From CAZMNF01 sp964567595 (GTDB lineage Bacteria; Bipolaricaulota; Bipolaricaulia; RBG-16-55-9), in the NCBI GenBank assembly GCA_964567595.1, contig CAZMNF010000032.1, positions 1 to 25,316 of the forward strand: 25,316 nt of DNA. The letters run 5' to 3'. Position numbers and translations under genes: made by a program. Under the pieces are notes generated by a model that had not been told where the DNA came from, made no database searches, and saw only the letters and a list, made by a program, of their open reading frames with translations. Positions 14,807-22,448 of this stretch are shown here, one piece after another (position 1 is the first letter of the stretch; each line of letters opens with the position of its first letter).

Positions 14807-15796
14807 ATGAGCATGTCCCACCACGAACGGATCGAGGCGGCCATCGCCCAGGAGCCGGCGGATCGACCGCCGATCGCGCTCTGGCGCCATTTCCCGGGCG
14901 ACGACCAGACGGTCGACGGCCTGGCGAACGCGGTCGTCGACTTCCAGACCCGTTTCGACTTCGACCTCGTCAAGGTGACCGAGGCGTCGGGCTATCCCGC
15001 TGAGGCTTGGGGCGCCCAATTGGCGGACGCCGGCAACGACGAAGGGACGCGGCATTACCTCCAGCGCGTTGTCGACGCCCCGGAGGACTGGCACGAGCTG
15101 AGCGCGCTGGATCTGCACGAGAACGCCGTGCTTGCGCGCGAGCTGAGCGCGTTGGAGCTCATCCGCGAGGGCGTCGGCACCGACGTGCCGGTGATGCCGA
15201 CGATCTTCAGTCCGCTCACGATCGCCAAGCAGATGGCCGGCGACCGCATGCTCGAGCACCTCCGCGCCCACCCCGACGACCTCGAGGCCGGCCTGCGGAC
15301 CATCGCCGAGACCACCGCCCGCTTTGCGGCCGAGTGCCTCAACCACGGCGCCGACGCCATCTTCTTCGCCACCCAGTTCGCCAGCCACGACCTGCTCTCG
15401 GACGACGAGTACCGTCAATTCGGCGTCGAGTACGACCTGCCCGTTTTGGAAGCCGTTCGGGCCCGATCCCGATTCACGGTGCTCCACTTGCACGGACTGA
15501 ACCCGATGTTCGGGCTGACGAGCGTCTACCCCGTCCAGATCGTCAATTGGCACGACCGCGAGACCGAGCCCTCGCTGGGGAACGGCCGACGGATGTTCGC
15601 CGACGGGGCCGTCTGCGGCGGCATTGACCGCCACGCGTTCGCCGAATCCTCGCCCGAGGACGTTCGAGCCAGCATCCGGGATGCCCGCGAGCAGACGAAC
15701 GATCGGGGCGTCATCGTCAGCACGGGCTGCGTGACGCTGACGACGACGCCGGAGGCGAACATCGACGCCGCTCGCGCGGCCGTCGAGGCCTCCTAG
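14807..15796 (+). CDS. uroporphyrinogen decarboxylase-superfamily protein
   Basis: The 329-aa product matches the URO-D/cobalamin-methyltransferase superfamily by its overall pattern: HHERIEAAIAQEPADRPPIALW at the start, PVMPTIFSPLTIAKQMAG (around 128-145), then GADAIFFATQFASHDLLSDDEYRQF and a C-terminal GVIVSTGCVTLTTTPEANI. True HemE has the substrate-binding MRQAGRYLPEY element after the RPPVW motif. Here that place reads ALWRHFPGDD, so I do not call it heme biosynthesis. Superfamily members of this kind often move methyl groups from methoxylated or methylated compounds to corrinoids, but the substrate is not visible. A second ATG two codons in is an alternative start. The nucleotidyl cyclase gene begins 20 nt after its stop, so the two are probably co-transcribed. 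Confidence 0.75.
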   Translation: MSMSHHERIEAAIAQEPADRPPIALWRHFPGDDQTVDGLANAVVDFQTRFDFDLVKVTEASGYPAEAWGAQLADAGNDEGTRHYLQRVVDAPEDWHELSALDLHENAVLARELSALELIREGVGTDVPVMPTIFSPLTIAKQMAGDRMLEHLRAHPDDLEAGLRTIAETTARFAAECLNHGADAIFFATQFASHDLLSDDEYRQFGVEYDLPVLEAVRARSRFTVLHLHGLNPMFGLTSVYPVQIVNWHDRETEPSLGNGRRMFADGAVCGGIDRHAFAESSPEDVRASIRDAREQTNDRGVIVSTGCVTLTTTPEANIDAARAAVEAS

Positions 15797-15816
15797 ACGG
15801 AGGAGGTGGTTGAGCC

Positions 15817-16608
15817 ATGCCGGTGGATCAGTGGTGGTTCTGGCTGATGCTCCTTCTGATCGGGTTGGTCGTGGGCGTTCCCCTGGCCGCTGTCTTCAGC
15901 GAGATGGTGGCCAAGACGGCCAAGAACCTCCGGGGCGACTCCAAGGAAGTCGAGGACCTGCGCGAGCAGGTGGCTGAGCTGCGCGAGCAGCTCGCGGAGT
16001 CGCGCGCGGTGGAGAAGGTCGTCGAACTGCAGCAGCAGCTCACCCAACGGGAGGAGCAACAGCTGAAACAGCACGTCCTGAACAGCGGCGTCGCGGTCAT
16101 CGGCTTCACCGACATCGAAGGGTTTTCCACGTACGCCGACCAATACGGCGACGAGGCGGCCAGCGAGTTGTTGTCGCAGCACAACCGGATCATTCGCTCG
16201 GCGCTGCAGCGCCACAACGGGCTGGAGATCAAACAGCTCGGCGACGGCTTCATGGTCAGCTTCGCCAGCGCCCATCGCGCGCTGCAGTGCATGACCGAAA
16301 TTCAGGACGAGATCCAACGCTTGCAGCGCGAGCAGGGCCTGGAGCTCAACGTTCGCATCGGCGTGCATGCCGGCGAGACGATCCACGAGGACCAGGACGT
16401 CATCGGGCGGACGGTCAACATGGCGGAACGGGTCATGAGCGCTGCCCGCGGGGGCCAAGTCCTCGTCTCCGACCTCGTGCGCAACCTGGCCGGGCCCGTG
16501 CCCGACGTGGAGTACGTGGATCAGGGCCCGCACGAGCTCAAGGGGATCAACGAGCCGCAGCGCCTCTACGAAATCCGCCCCGTGCCCGAAGCCAGTTCTG
16601 CCGGTTAA
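15817..16608 (+). CDS. membrane-anchored class III adenylate/guanylate cyclase
   Basis: Makes a cyclic nucleotide, probably cAMP. The 263-aa product has one transmembrane helix (about 6-28), a long coiled coil (about 41-85, heptads such as EDLREQVAELREQLAE) and a class III catalytic domain (about 91-255). All expected active-site residues can be placed: metal ligands D99 (FTDIEGFS) and D143 (LGDGF), purine-reading K139 and D194, and transition-state N201 and R205 in VNMAERV. Lys plus Asp is the adenylate-cyclase pair, but specificity by residue is not certain. There is no periplasmic sensor domain, so regulation would come through dimerisation of the coiled coil or a membrane partner. GGAGGAGG lies about 10 nt before ATG. 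It converges on the arginase gene with 26 nt between the stops. Confidence 0.88.
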   Translation: MPVDQWWFWLMLLLIGLVVGVPLAAVFSEMVAKTAKNLRGDSKEVEDLREQVAELREQLAESRAVEKVVELQQQLTQREEQQLKQHVLNSGVAVIGFTDIEGFSTYADQYGDEAASELLSQHNRIIRSALQRHNGLEIKQLGDGFMVSFASAHRALQCMTEIQDEIQRLQREQGLELNVRIGVHAGETIHEDQDVIGRTVNMAERVMSAARGGQVLVSDLVRNLAGPVPDVEYVDQGPHELKGINEPQRLYEIRPVPEASSAG

Positions 16609-16634
16609 TGCGCATCTCAGCACCGACTCGACGA

Positions 16635-17540
16635 TCAGAAGATCCGGCGGCCGAGCGCGGAGGCGATGAGCTCCACTGACAGTTGGCCCGTCTGGTTGCT
16701 GTGATCGAGGATGGGATTCACCTCAACCAGCTCCAGCGATCCCATGGGCCCGAACTCGGCCACCGTCTCCATGAGCAGATGGGCTTCGCGGTAGCTCAAG
16801 CCGCCGCCCACGGGCGTGCCCACCCCGGGCGCGACGCTCGGATCGAGCACGTCGACGTCGAAGCTGACGTGCACGCTGTCGGTCCCGGACGTGACCTGGC
16901 GGAGGGCGTCGTCCAGCACTTGGCGGAGGCCGCGCCGGTCGATCTCCGACATGGTGAAGACGGCGACGCCGCTCGCCCTGAGCAGATCGCGCTCCTCGGG
17001 ATCGAGCGTTCGGGCGCCGATGATCGCCACCCGCGAGGGGTCGAGGAAGCGCCCGTCGGAAAAGATCTCCAACAGTTCGGGGGCACCGTGGCCGCAGCCC
17101 AACGCCAGCGACATGCCGTGGATGTTGCCCGAGGGCGTCGTCTCCGGGGTGTTGAAGTCGCCGTGGGCATCCACCCACAGAACCCCCGGATTGGTCCGAA
17201 CGGCACATACGCCCGCGAGGGTGCCGATGCTGAGGCTGTGATCGCCGCCGAGCACGAGCGGCAGCTCGCCGGAGGTGAGCACCTCGGCCACGCCCGTCCG
17301 CACGCGGCTCGCGACGTCGACGACGGATGACGACTGGCGCAACGTCGGTTGGCGCGTCTCCGAGCGCTCCGGCAGCGGCACGTCAAGGTTCCCTTGATCA
17401 TGACAGTCGATGCCGAGGTCCTCGATGGCGTCCGCGAGATGGGCGTAGCGGATGGCGCTCGGCCCCATGTCGACGCCGCGTCGGCCCGCGCCCAGATCGC
17501 TCGGGACGCCCATTATCTGGACGGTCGCTGGATCGATCAT
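16635..17540 (-). CDS. rocF: arginase
   Basis: Hydrolyses L-arginine to ornithine and urea. The 301-aa product carries every manganese ligand of the family: H101 (GGDHS), D124, H126 and D128 (VDAHGDFN), and D228 and D230 (SFDVDVLDP). H141 (HGMS) and the VAPGVGTPVGGG loop (237-247) are also present. GVPSDLGAGRRGVDMGPSAIRYA near the N-terminus is characteristic of arginase rather than agmatinase or formimidoylglutamase. The ATG at 17540 has AGGAGG 7 nt upstream; the in-frame extension to 17633 lies outside the family's usual ~300 aa. No ornithine aminotransferase or arginine permease is beside it. It diverges from thiL over 134 nt. Confidence 0.93.
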   Translation of the reverse strand: MIDPATVQIMGVPSDLGAGRRGVDMGPSAIRYAHLADAIEDLGIDCHDQGNLDVPLPERSETRQPTLRQSSSVVDVASRVRTGVAEVLTSGELPLVLGGDHSLSIGTLAGVCAVRTNPGVLWVDAHGDFNTPETTPSGNIHGMSLALGCGHGAPELLEIFSDGRFLDPSRVAIIGARTLDPEERDLLRASGVAVFTMSEIDRRGLRQVLDDALRQVTSGTDSVHVSFDVDVLDPSVAPGVGTPVGGGLSYREAHLLMETVAEFGPMGSLELVEVNPILDHSNQTGQLSVELIASALGRRIF

Positions 17541-17638
17541 GCCGTCCCTCCTCGCTCCAATATGGATTCCGAGATCGGGCATCTTAGCACAGCGCCGTGG
17601 TCTTGTCTGCAACCGACAACGCCGCTCGCCCAACGCGG

Positions 17639-17667
17639 TGGACGTCGCGGCCGTGCTCGCGTACCCT
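17639..17667 (+). promoter_or_regulatory. weak putative leaderless promoter of thiL
   Basis: TGGACG (17639-17644), a 17-nt spacer, TACCCT (17662-17667), then 7 nt to the ATG. Only 4/6 and 3/6 to consensus, but it fits the TANNNT-7-ATG pattern of leaderless genes and there is no Shine-Dalgarno sequence. Confidence 0.25.
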
Positions 17668-17674
17668 TGAGCCG

Positions 17675-18579
17675 ATGCCGACCAACCTGAGCGAAAGCGA
17701 ACTGCTGCAGCGGATCGGATCGCGCCTCCCGGCCGTCGGCGACGACTGCGCCGTGATCCCGTCGGGGGACGCCTTTTGGGTCTGGACGACCGACATGCTC
17801 TGGCGCGAGGCCGACCTCCCGGCGGGCATGACCCCCTACACGATCGGCTGGCGGGCGGCGGCCGTCTCGCTCAGCGACGTGGCGGCGATGGGCGCTCGGC
17901 CCCGGGGCGTCCTGTTGGCGCTGGGCGCGCCCGCGTTCGAAGCCGATCTCATGGACGGCATCTTGGACGGCGTCCTCGACGCCTGCGCCGATGCCGGCAC
18001 CGACTACCTCGGTGGCGACCTCTCCGGCCACGGTTCGCTGACGCTCTGTGGCTCAGCCCTGGGGGAAACGCGCAACCCAGTCCGCCGGCGCGGAGCCCAA
18101 GTGGGCCACCTCGTCGGCGTCACGGGCGAGCTGGGCCGCACGGCCGTTGCCATGGATCTCCTCTCGGCGGGACATGCCGACCGGGCCAACGCGCTGTTCC
18201 GGTTCTCCGCGCGGATCGCCGCGGCCGAGGCACTCGCGCCCCACGTGAGCAGCATGATGGACATCAGCGACGGCTTGGCTCGCTCCCTGCACCAACTAGC
18301 AGCGGCCAGCGACGTCGGGGCCCACATCTCGGATGCCGACGTGCCCGTGATGGCGGAAATCGACGACGGGGCCGTGAGCGAGACGGAGCGCCGAGATAAG
18401 GCGCTGTTCACCGGCGAGGATTTCGAGTTGCTCTTCACCGTTGCCCCCGAACACCTGGACCAAGCCCAGCGCGACGTGCCGTTCCGCGTCATTGGCGAAG
18501 TGATCGAGGCAGGGCTGCAGCTCGACACGCGCAACGGCGTCGTGCCGTTGGAAGACCGCGGCTGGGAGCACGGCGTCGG

Positions 18580-18583
<4 letters not shown>
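17675..18583 (+). CDS. thiL: thiamine-monophosphate kinase
   Basis: Phosphorylates thiamine monophosphate to the cofactor thiamine diphosphate, the last step of that pathway. The 302-aa product has the PurM/AIRS-like layout with GDDCAVI (22-28), TTDML (38-42), the helix IGWRAAAVSLSDVAAMGARP, GGDLSGHG (about 113-120), MMDISDGLA (about 197-205) and GEDFELLF (about 247-254), and it ends RGWEHG as ThiL proteins do. Length is typical (about 300-330). ATG at 17675 is chosen because the conserved ESELLQRI helix starts just after it. No thiamine-synthesis genes are adjacent. Its stop codon shares the tetranucleotide CTAG with the stop of convergent folE. Confidence 0.93.
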
Positions 18584-19185
<602 letters not shown>

Positions 19186-19188
19186 CGC

Positions 19189-20634
19189 TTATCCTTTGAT
19201 GTTGCAGATCGGCCTCAAGCGAGCCACTTTGCTCGCCACGCCGACCTGATGCGAGACCTCGACGACCTCGTCGGCGTCCTTGTACGCCCCGGGCGCCTCC
19301 TCCGAGATCGTCCGCTTGCTCCGTCCGCGCACCAGCACGCCTTGGTCCAACAGCTCGTCCGTGAGCTGGTCGGCACGCCAGCGCTTCTTGGCCTGTTTGC
19401 GCGACATCAGCCGCCCCGCGCCGTGCGCCGCCGACCCGAACGACAGATCGAGCGAGCGCTCATTGCCCGTGAGCACGTACGAGCTCGTCCCCATTGAGCC
19501 CGGAATGAGCACGGGTTGACCCACGTCGCGGTAGGCGCGCGGCAGCTCCGGCCGGCCCGCGGGGAACGCCCGCGTGGCTCCCTTGCGATGCACGTAGACT
19601 TCCCGTTCGTGGCCGTTGACCCGGTGGACTTCCTTTTTGCCGATGTTGTGGGCCACGTCGTAGAGCAGCTCCATGCCGAGGTTGCGCCAATCGTCGCGGA
19701 ACACCTGGCTGAACGCCTCCCGAGCCTGGTGCATGATGACCTGGCGGTTGGTCCAGGCATAGTTGATCGCGCAGTTCATGGCGCGGTAGTAGGCCTGCGC
19801 CGCCGCGCTCTGGGCCGGGGCGCACGCCAGCTCGCGGTCCGGCAGTCGGTTGATCAGATCGCGGTGCTCGGTCTCCACGCGCTCCAGACAGTCGACACAG
19901 ATCTGGTGGCCGAACCCGCGCGAGCCGCAGTGAATCAGCACGACCACTTGATCATCGGCCAGTCCGTAGGCGGCGGCGGTCGCCTCGTCGAAGACCTCCG
20001 CCACGCGCTGGACCTCCAGAAAGTGGTTGCCGGACCCCAGCGATCCCAGCTGGACCCGCCCGCGGTCCTTGGCATCGTTAGAGAGCATCTGGGGATCGGC
20101 GCCCGGGCGCACGCCCTCGTCCTCGCAGTGCGCCAGGTCGTCGTCGACGCCGTAGCCGTTCTGGACGGCCCACCGGACGCCCTCGCGAGCCACGTCCTCG
20201 ACCTCGTCGTGGGAAAGCTCGCCGACGGCGCTCCCCTTGCCGATGCCCGTGGGCACCATCCGGAAGAGCGCGTCGACAAGCTCTTGCTCCTTGCCGCGCA
20301 GCTCGTCAACGCTCAAGTTGGTCCGACAGAGCCGGACGCCGCAGTTGATATCGAAGCCGATCGCCCCGGGCGAGATCACGCCGTCCTCGGCGTCGAGCGC
20401 GGCCACGCCGCCGACGGGGAACCCGTAGCCCTGGTGAGCGTCCGGCAACGCCAGGCCGAACTTGTGAATGCCCGGAAGGTGCGTGGCGTTGACGAGCTGT
20501 TTCAGCGTCAGGTCGCTGCGAATCTTGCCGAGCAGGCCCTCGCTGGCGTAGACCCGCGCGGGAGCGCGCATCTCGCCACTCTGCGGAATCTCCCAAGCAA
20601 ATTCGGAAAGCTGGTGCAGCTCAACCTCGGCCAT
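19189..20634 (-). CDS. rtcB: RNA-splicing ligase RtcB
   Basis: Joins RNA ends bearing 2',3'-cyclic phosphate or 3'-phosphate to 5'-OH ends, using GTP and Mn2+, in RNA repair or tRNA splicing. The 481-aa product has ALPDAHQGYGFPVGGVAA (62-79), FDINCG with D95 and C98 as Mn ligands, GNH with H204, HCGSRG with H235, VAHN with H329, HRKGATRAFP (349-358) and HGAGR with H404, the residue that receives GMP. These residue numbers fall almost exactly on those of the archaeal prototype. The start at 20634 is set by GGGGAGG 5 nt upstream; the frame remains open far upstream only because of base composition. No archease or RtcA is adjacent; the partner gene is folE. Confidence 0.95.
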   Translation of the reverse strand: MAEVELHQLSEFAWEIPQSGEMRAPARVYASEGLLGKIRSDLTLKQLVNATHLPGIHKFGLALPDAHQGYGFPVGGVAALDAEDGVISPGAIGFDINCGVRLCRTNLSVDELRGKEQELVDALFRMVPTGIGKGSAVGELSHDEVEDVAREGVRWAVQNGYGVDDDLAHCEDEGVRPGADPQMLSNDAKDRGRVQLGSLGSGNHFLEVQRVAEVFDEATAAAYGLADDQVVVLIHCGSRGFGHQICVDCLERVETEHRDLINRLPDRELACAPAQSAAAQAYYRAMNCAINYAWTNRQVIMHQAREAFSQVFRDDWRNLGMELLYDVAHNIGKKEVHRVNGHEREVYVHRKGATRAFPAGRPELPRAYRDVGQPVLIPGSMGTSSYVLTGNERSLDLSFGSAAHGAGRLMSRKQAKKRWRADQLTDELLDQGVLVRGRSKRTISEEAPGAYKDADEVVEVSHQVGVASKVARLRPICNIKG

Positions 20635-20706
20635 GCCGACCTCCCCATTGTCTCGTCCGGCGGGTCCCGAGCGGATCTTTGGCCAGCGCGTCAGCGCTCC
20701 TGCGGC

Positions 20707-20735
20707 ATTATAGACGCTACGGTACGCAGGCTCAA
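20707..20735 (-). promoter_or_regulatory. promoter of rtcB-folE
   Basis: On the minus strand: TTGAGC (20735-20730), a 17-nt spacer, perfect TATAAT (20712-20707). The leader of about 65 nt contains a small hairpin (AGCGC-TGAC-GCGCT) but no recognisable riboswitch. Confidence 0.7.
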
Positions 20736-20859
20736 TTGGCACGATGCCCGATTGCGGAGGGAAGAGTCGAGCTCGTGCTCGCTCGGCCGTGGGCCTTCGC
20801 CCGCCGACGCACGCGGCATGGCTATCACGGCTCGGATGCGATCGGTCAAGCTCAGCCTG

Positions 20860-20865
20860 TACAAT
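20860..20865 (+). promoter_or_regulatory. -10 box for the TGS-domain GTPase gene
   Basis: TACAAT (5/6) 18 nt before the ATG at 20884, with the ribosome binding site AAGGGG between them at 20871-20876. No clear -35 box. Confidence 0.4.
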
Positions 20866-20883
20866 GCGCGAAGGGGAATCGCC

Positions 20884-21882
20884 ATGCCAGCGAATCTGCC
20901 GCCAGAATACAAGGAGGCCGAAGAGAACTATCGCTCGGCCGACAGCGCCGAGGAGAAGATCAAGTGGCTGCGGGAAATGATCTCGCTCGTGCCCAAGCAC
21001 AAGGGCACGGAGCGCCTGCGCGTCGACCTGAAACAGCGCCTCAAGAAGCTGGAGCAGAAGAAACAGAAGGAACAGCAGGCCAAGGGCGGAGCTGGGTCGC
21101 ACCCGTGGGACCACGTCGAACGGGAGGGCGCCGGCCAAGTGGTGCTGGTCGGGCTGCCGAACTCGGGCAAGTCGACGCTGGTCGACATGCTGACCAACGC
21201 CGAGCCGGAGGTCGCCGAGTATCCCTACTCGACGTTCGAGCCGACCATCGGCATGGCGCCCTACGAGGACATTCAGATCCAGCTTTTGGATATGCCCCCC
21301 CTGAGCGAGTTCACCGAGGGCTGGACGTTCAACCTCATCCGCCAGGCCGACGCCGTCGGCTTGGTCGTCGACCTGGGCAGCGACGACGCGGCCACCGACA
21401 TCGAGATGATCTTGGACCGACTGGCGGAGAACAAGATCCGGCTTGTCGGCCCGCCCCATCCCGAGGCCGACGAGATGGGATCGACGGCGGTCAAGAAGAC
21501 GCTCGTCATCGCCACGAAGGGCGACCTCGACGAGAGCCGCGCGCACTTCAGCTCGCTGCGCGAGAGCTACGGCGACGCCTACCCCATGGTCCCCGTCACG
21601 GCCCCCGTCGAAGAGGGGACGGAGGAGCTGCGTCGCGCGCTGTTCGACCTGTTGCGCGTGGTGCGCGTCTACTCCAAAAAGCCCGGCCAGGCCCCGTCCA
21701 TGGACACGCCCTACATCCTGGAGCGCGGCAGCACCGTCATCGACGCCGCCCGGGCCATCCACCGGGAGTTCGCCGAGAACCTGGATTTCGCCCGCATTTG
21801 GGGGTCGGCAGAGTACGACGGCCAGCGCGTCGAGCGGGCCCACGAGATCGCCGACGGCGACGTGCTGGAGGTCCACGCCTGA
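20884..21882 (+). CDS. OBG/DRG-like GTPase with C-terminal TGS domain
   Basis: A TRAFAC-class GTPase resembling the archaeal/eukaryotic DRG proteins and bacterial TGS-domain relatives, probably ribosome- or RNA-associated. The 332-aa product has a charged helical N-terminus (1-70, very Lys-rich at 41-67), G1 GLPNSGKST (90-98), a G2 threonine (T121 in STFEPTIG), G3 at 136-139, G4 TKGD (211-214), G5-like VTA (238-240) and a TGS domain (about 275-332, PYILERGSTVIDAARAIH). The G3 motif, normally DxxG, reads DMPP, so the glycine that contacts the gamma-phosphate is replaced by proline. G4 has Thr in place of the usual Asn. The ATG is set by AAGGGG upstream. A nearby small acidic protein gene (22015) follows after 132 nt. 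Confidence 0.82.
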   Translation: MPANLPPEYKEAEENYRSADSAEEKIKWLREMISLVPKHKGTERLRVDLKQRLKKLEQKKQKEQQAKGGAGSHPWDHVEREGAGQVVLVGLPNSGKSTLVDMLTNAEPEVAEYPYSTFEPTIGMAPYEDIQIQLLDMPPLSEFTEGWTFNLIRQADAVGLVVDLGSDDAATDIEMILDRLAENKIRLVGPPHPEADEMGSTAVKKTLVIATKGDLDESRAHFSSLRESYGDAYPMVPVTAPVEEGTEELRRALFDLLRVVRVYSKKPGQAPSMDTPYILERGSTVIDAARAIHREFAENLDFARIWGSAEYDGQRVERAHEIADGDVLEVHA

Positions 21883-22014
21883 GCCCGTCCCTTCCCGTGC
21901 CCTGTGCGGCGTTCCCGACTCAACCGCCTGACCGCCATCATAGGCAGCGCCCGTCGACTGACGCAGACTAACCCCGACAACGTCGAAGCTCTCACGACGG
22001 AGACAGGAGGATTT

Positions 22015-22329
22015 ATGCAGGCCCGCGTGCTCAGCCTGCGCCATCTTCCCGAACGCCGGGATCGCCTCGCCCACGGCGAGGTGGTCGTCGAGGACGAAGC
22101 GGTCTTCCTCGTCTACGTCATGGCCGCTCGCCGCGATGACGACGACGTCGATCTGCAGTTCGAGTTCGACCCCAAGTACGCGCCCCCTCCAGACCACGCC
22201 GCGGAAGTGACCGAGATGGCCCTGGAGGCGTTCGCCGCGGAGCTGGAAGCCCAGGGCATTGCGCACTTTGATCTGATCGAACGCGGCCAGGCGATCATCC
22301 AGCGCGCCCTCAACGCCGCCGACGACTGA
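22015..22329 (+). CDS. small acidic protein of unknown function
   Basis: I do not recognise this 104-aa protein. It has no signal peptide or membrane segment. It begins MQARVLSLRHLPERRDRL, has a predicted beta-rich middle (EVVVEDEAVFLVYVMAARR) interrupted by DDDDVD, then a proline cluster (KYAPPPD, about 54-60) and a C-terminal helical region (about 62-102). The start is well supported by AGGAGG 4 nt before ATG, as at several genes in this window. Codon use looks like its neighbours. It lies between the TGS GTPase and gdhA, in the same direction, but each neighbour is separated by more than 115 nt and gdhA has its own promoter. Confidence 0.7.
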   Translation: MQARVLSLRHLPERRDRLAHGEVVVEDEAVFLVYVMAARRDDDDVDLQFEFDPKYAPPPDHAAEVTEMALEAFAAELEAQGIAHFDLIERGQAIIQRALNAADD

Positions 22330-22388
22330 CGGGGCGTCCGGTTCGCGAACGCCCATGACGTCGACGGACAGCCCGTATGAGGACCGGC

Positions 22389-22417
22389 TTGGTCCACTAT
22401 CGCCGTCGCGTTACACT
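22389..22417 (+). promoter_or_regulatory. promoter of gdhA
   Basis: TTGGTC (22389-22394), a 17-nt spacer, TACACT (22412-22417). The predicted start is near 22424. The message start contains a perfect 7-bp inverted repeat (22420-22426 with 22433-22439) whose right arm includes the Shine-Dalgarno sequence. Confidence 0.55.
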
Positions 22418-22448
22418 TGCCTCCGACGACTTTCGGAGGAGGATGCCC

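Noticed and set aside
14807..15796. Calling the URO-D-like gene hemE
   Set aside because: The substrate-binding MRQAGR element is missing, and no other heme genes are nearby.
19516..20883. Upstream extension of the GTPase frame, giving 788 codons
   Set aside because: Antisense to rtcB. The ribosome binding site and -10 box point to 20884.
20635..22356. Extension of the rtcB frame upstream to 22356, giving about 1055 codons
   Set aside because: RtcB is full length from 20634 with a good ribosome binding site, and its promoter lies at 20707-20735. The upstream part is antisense to the GTPase and has no family motifs.
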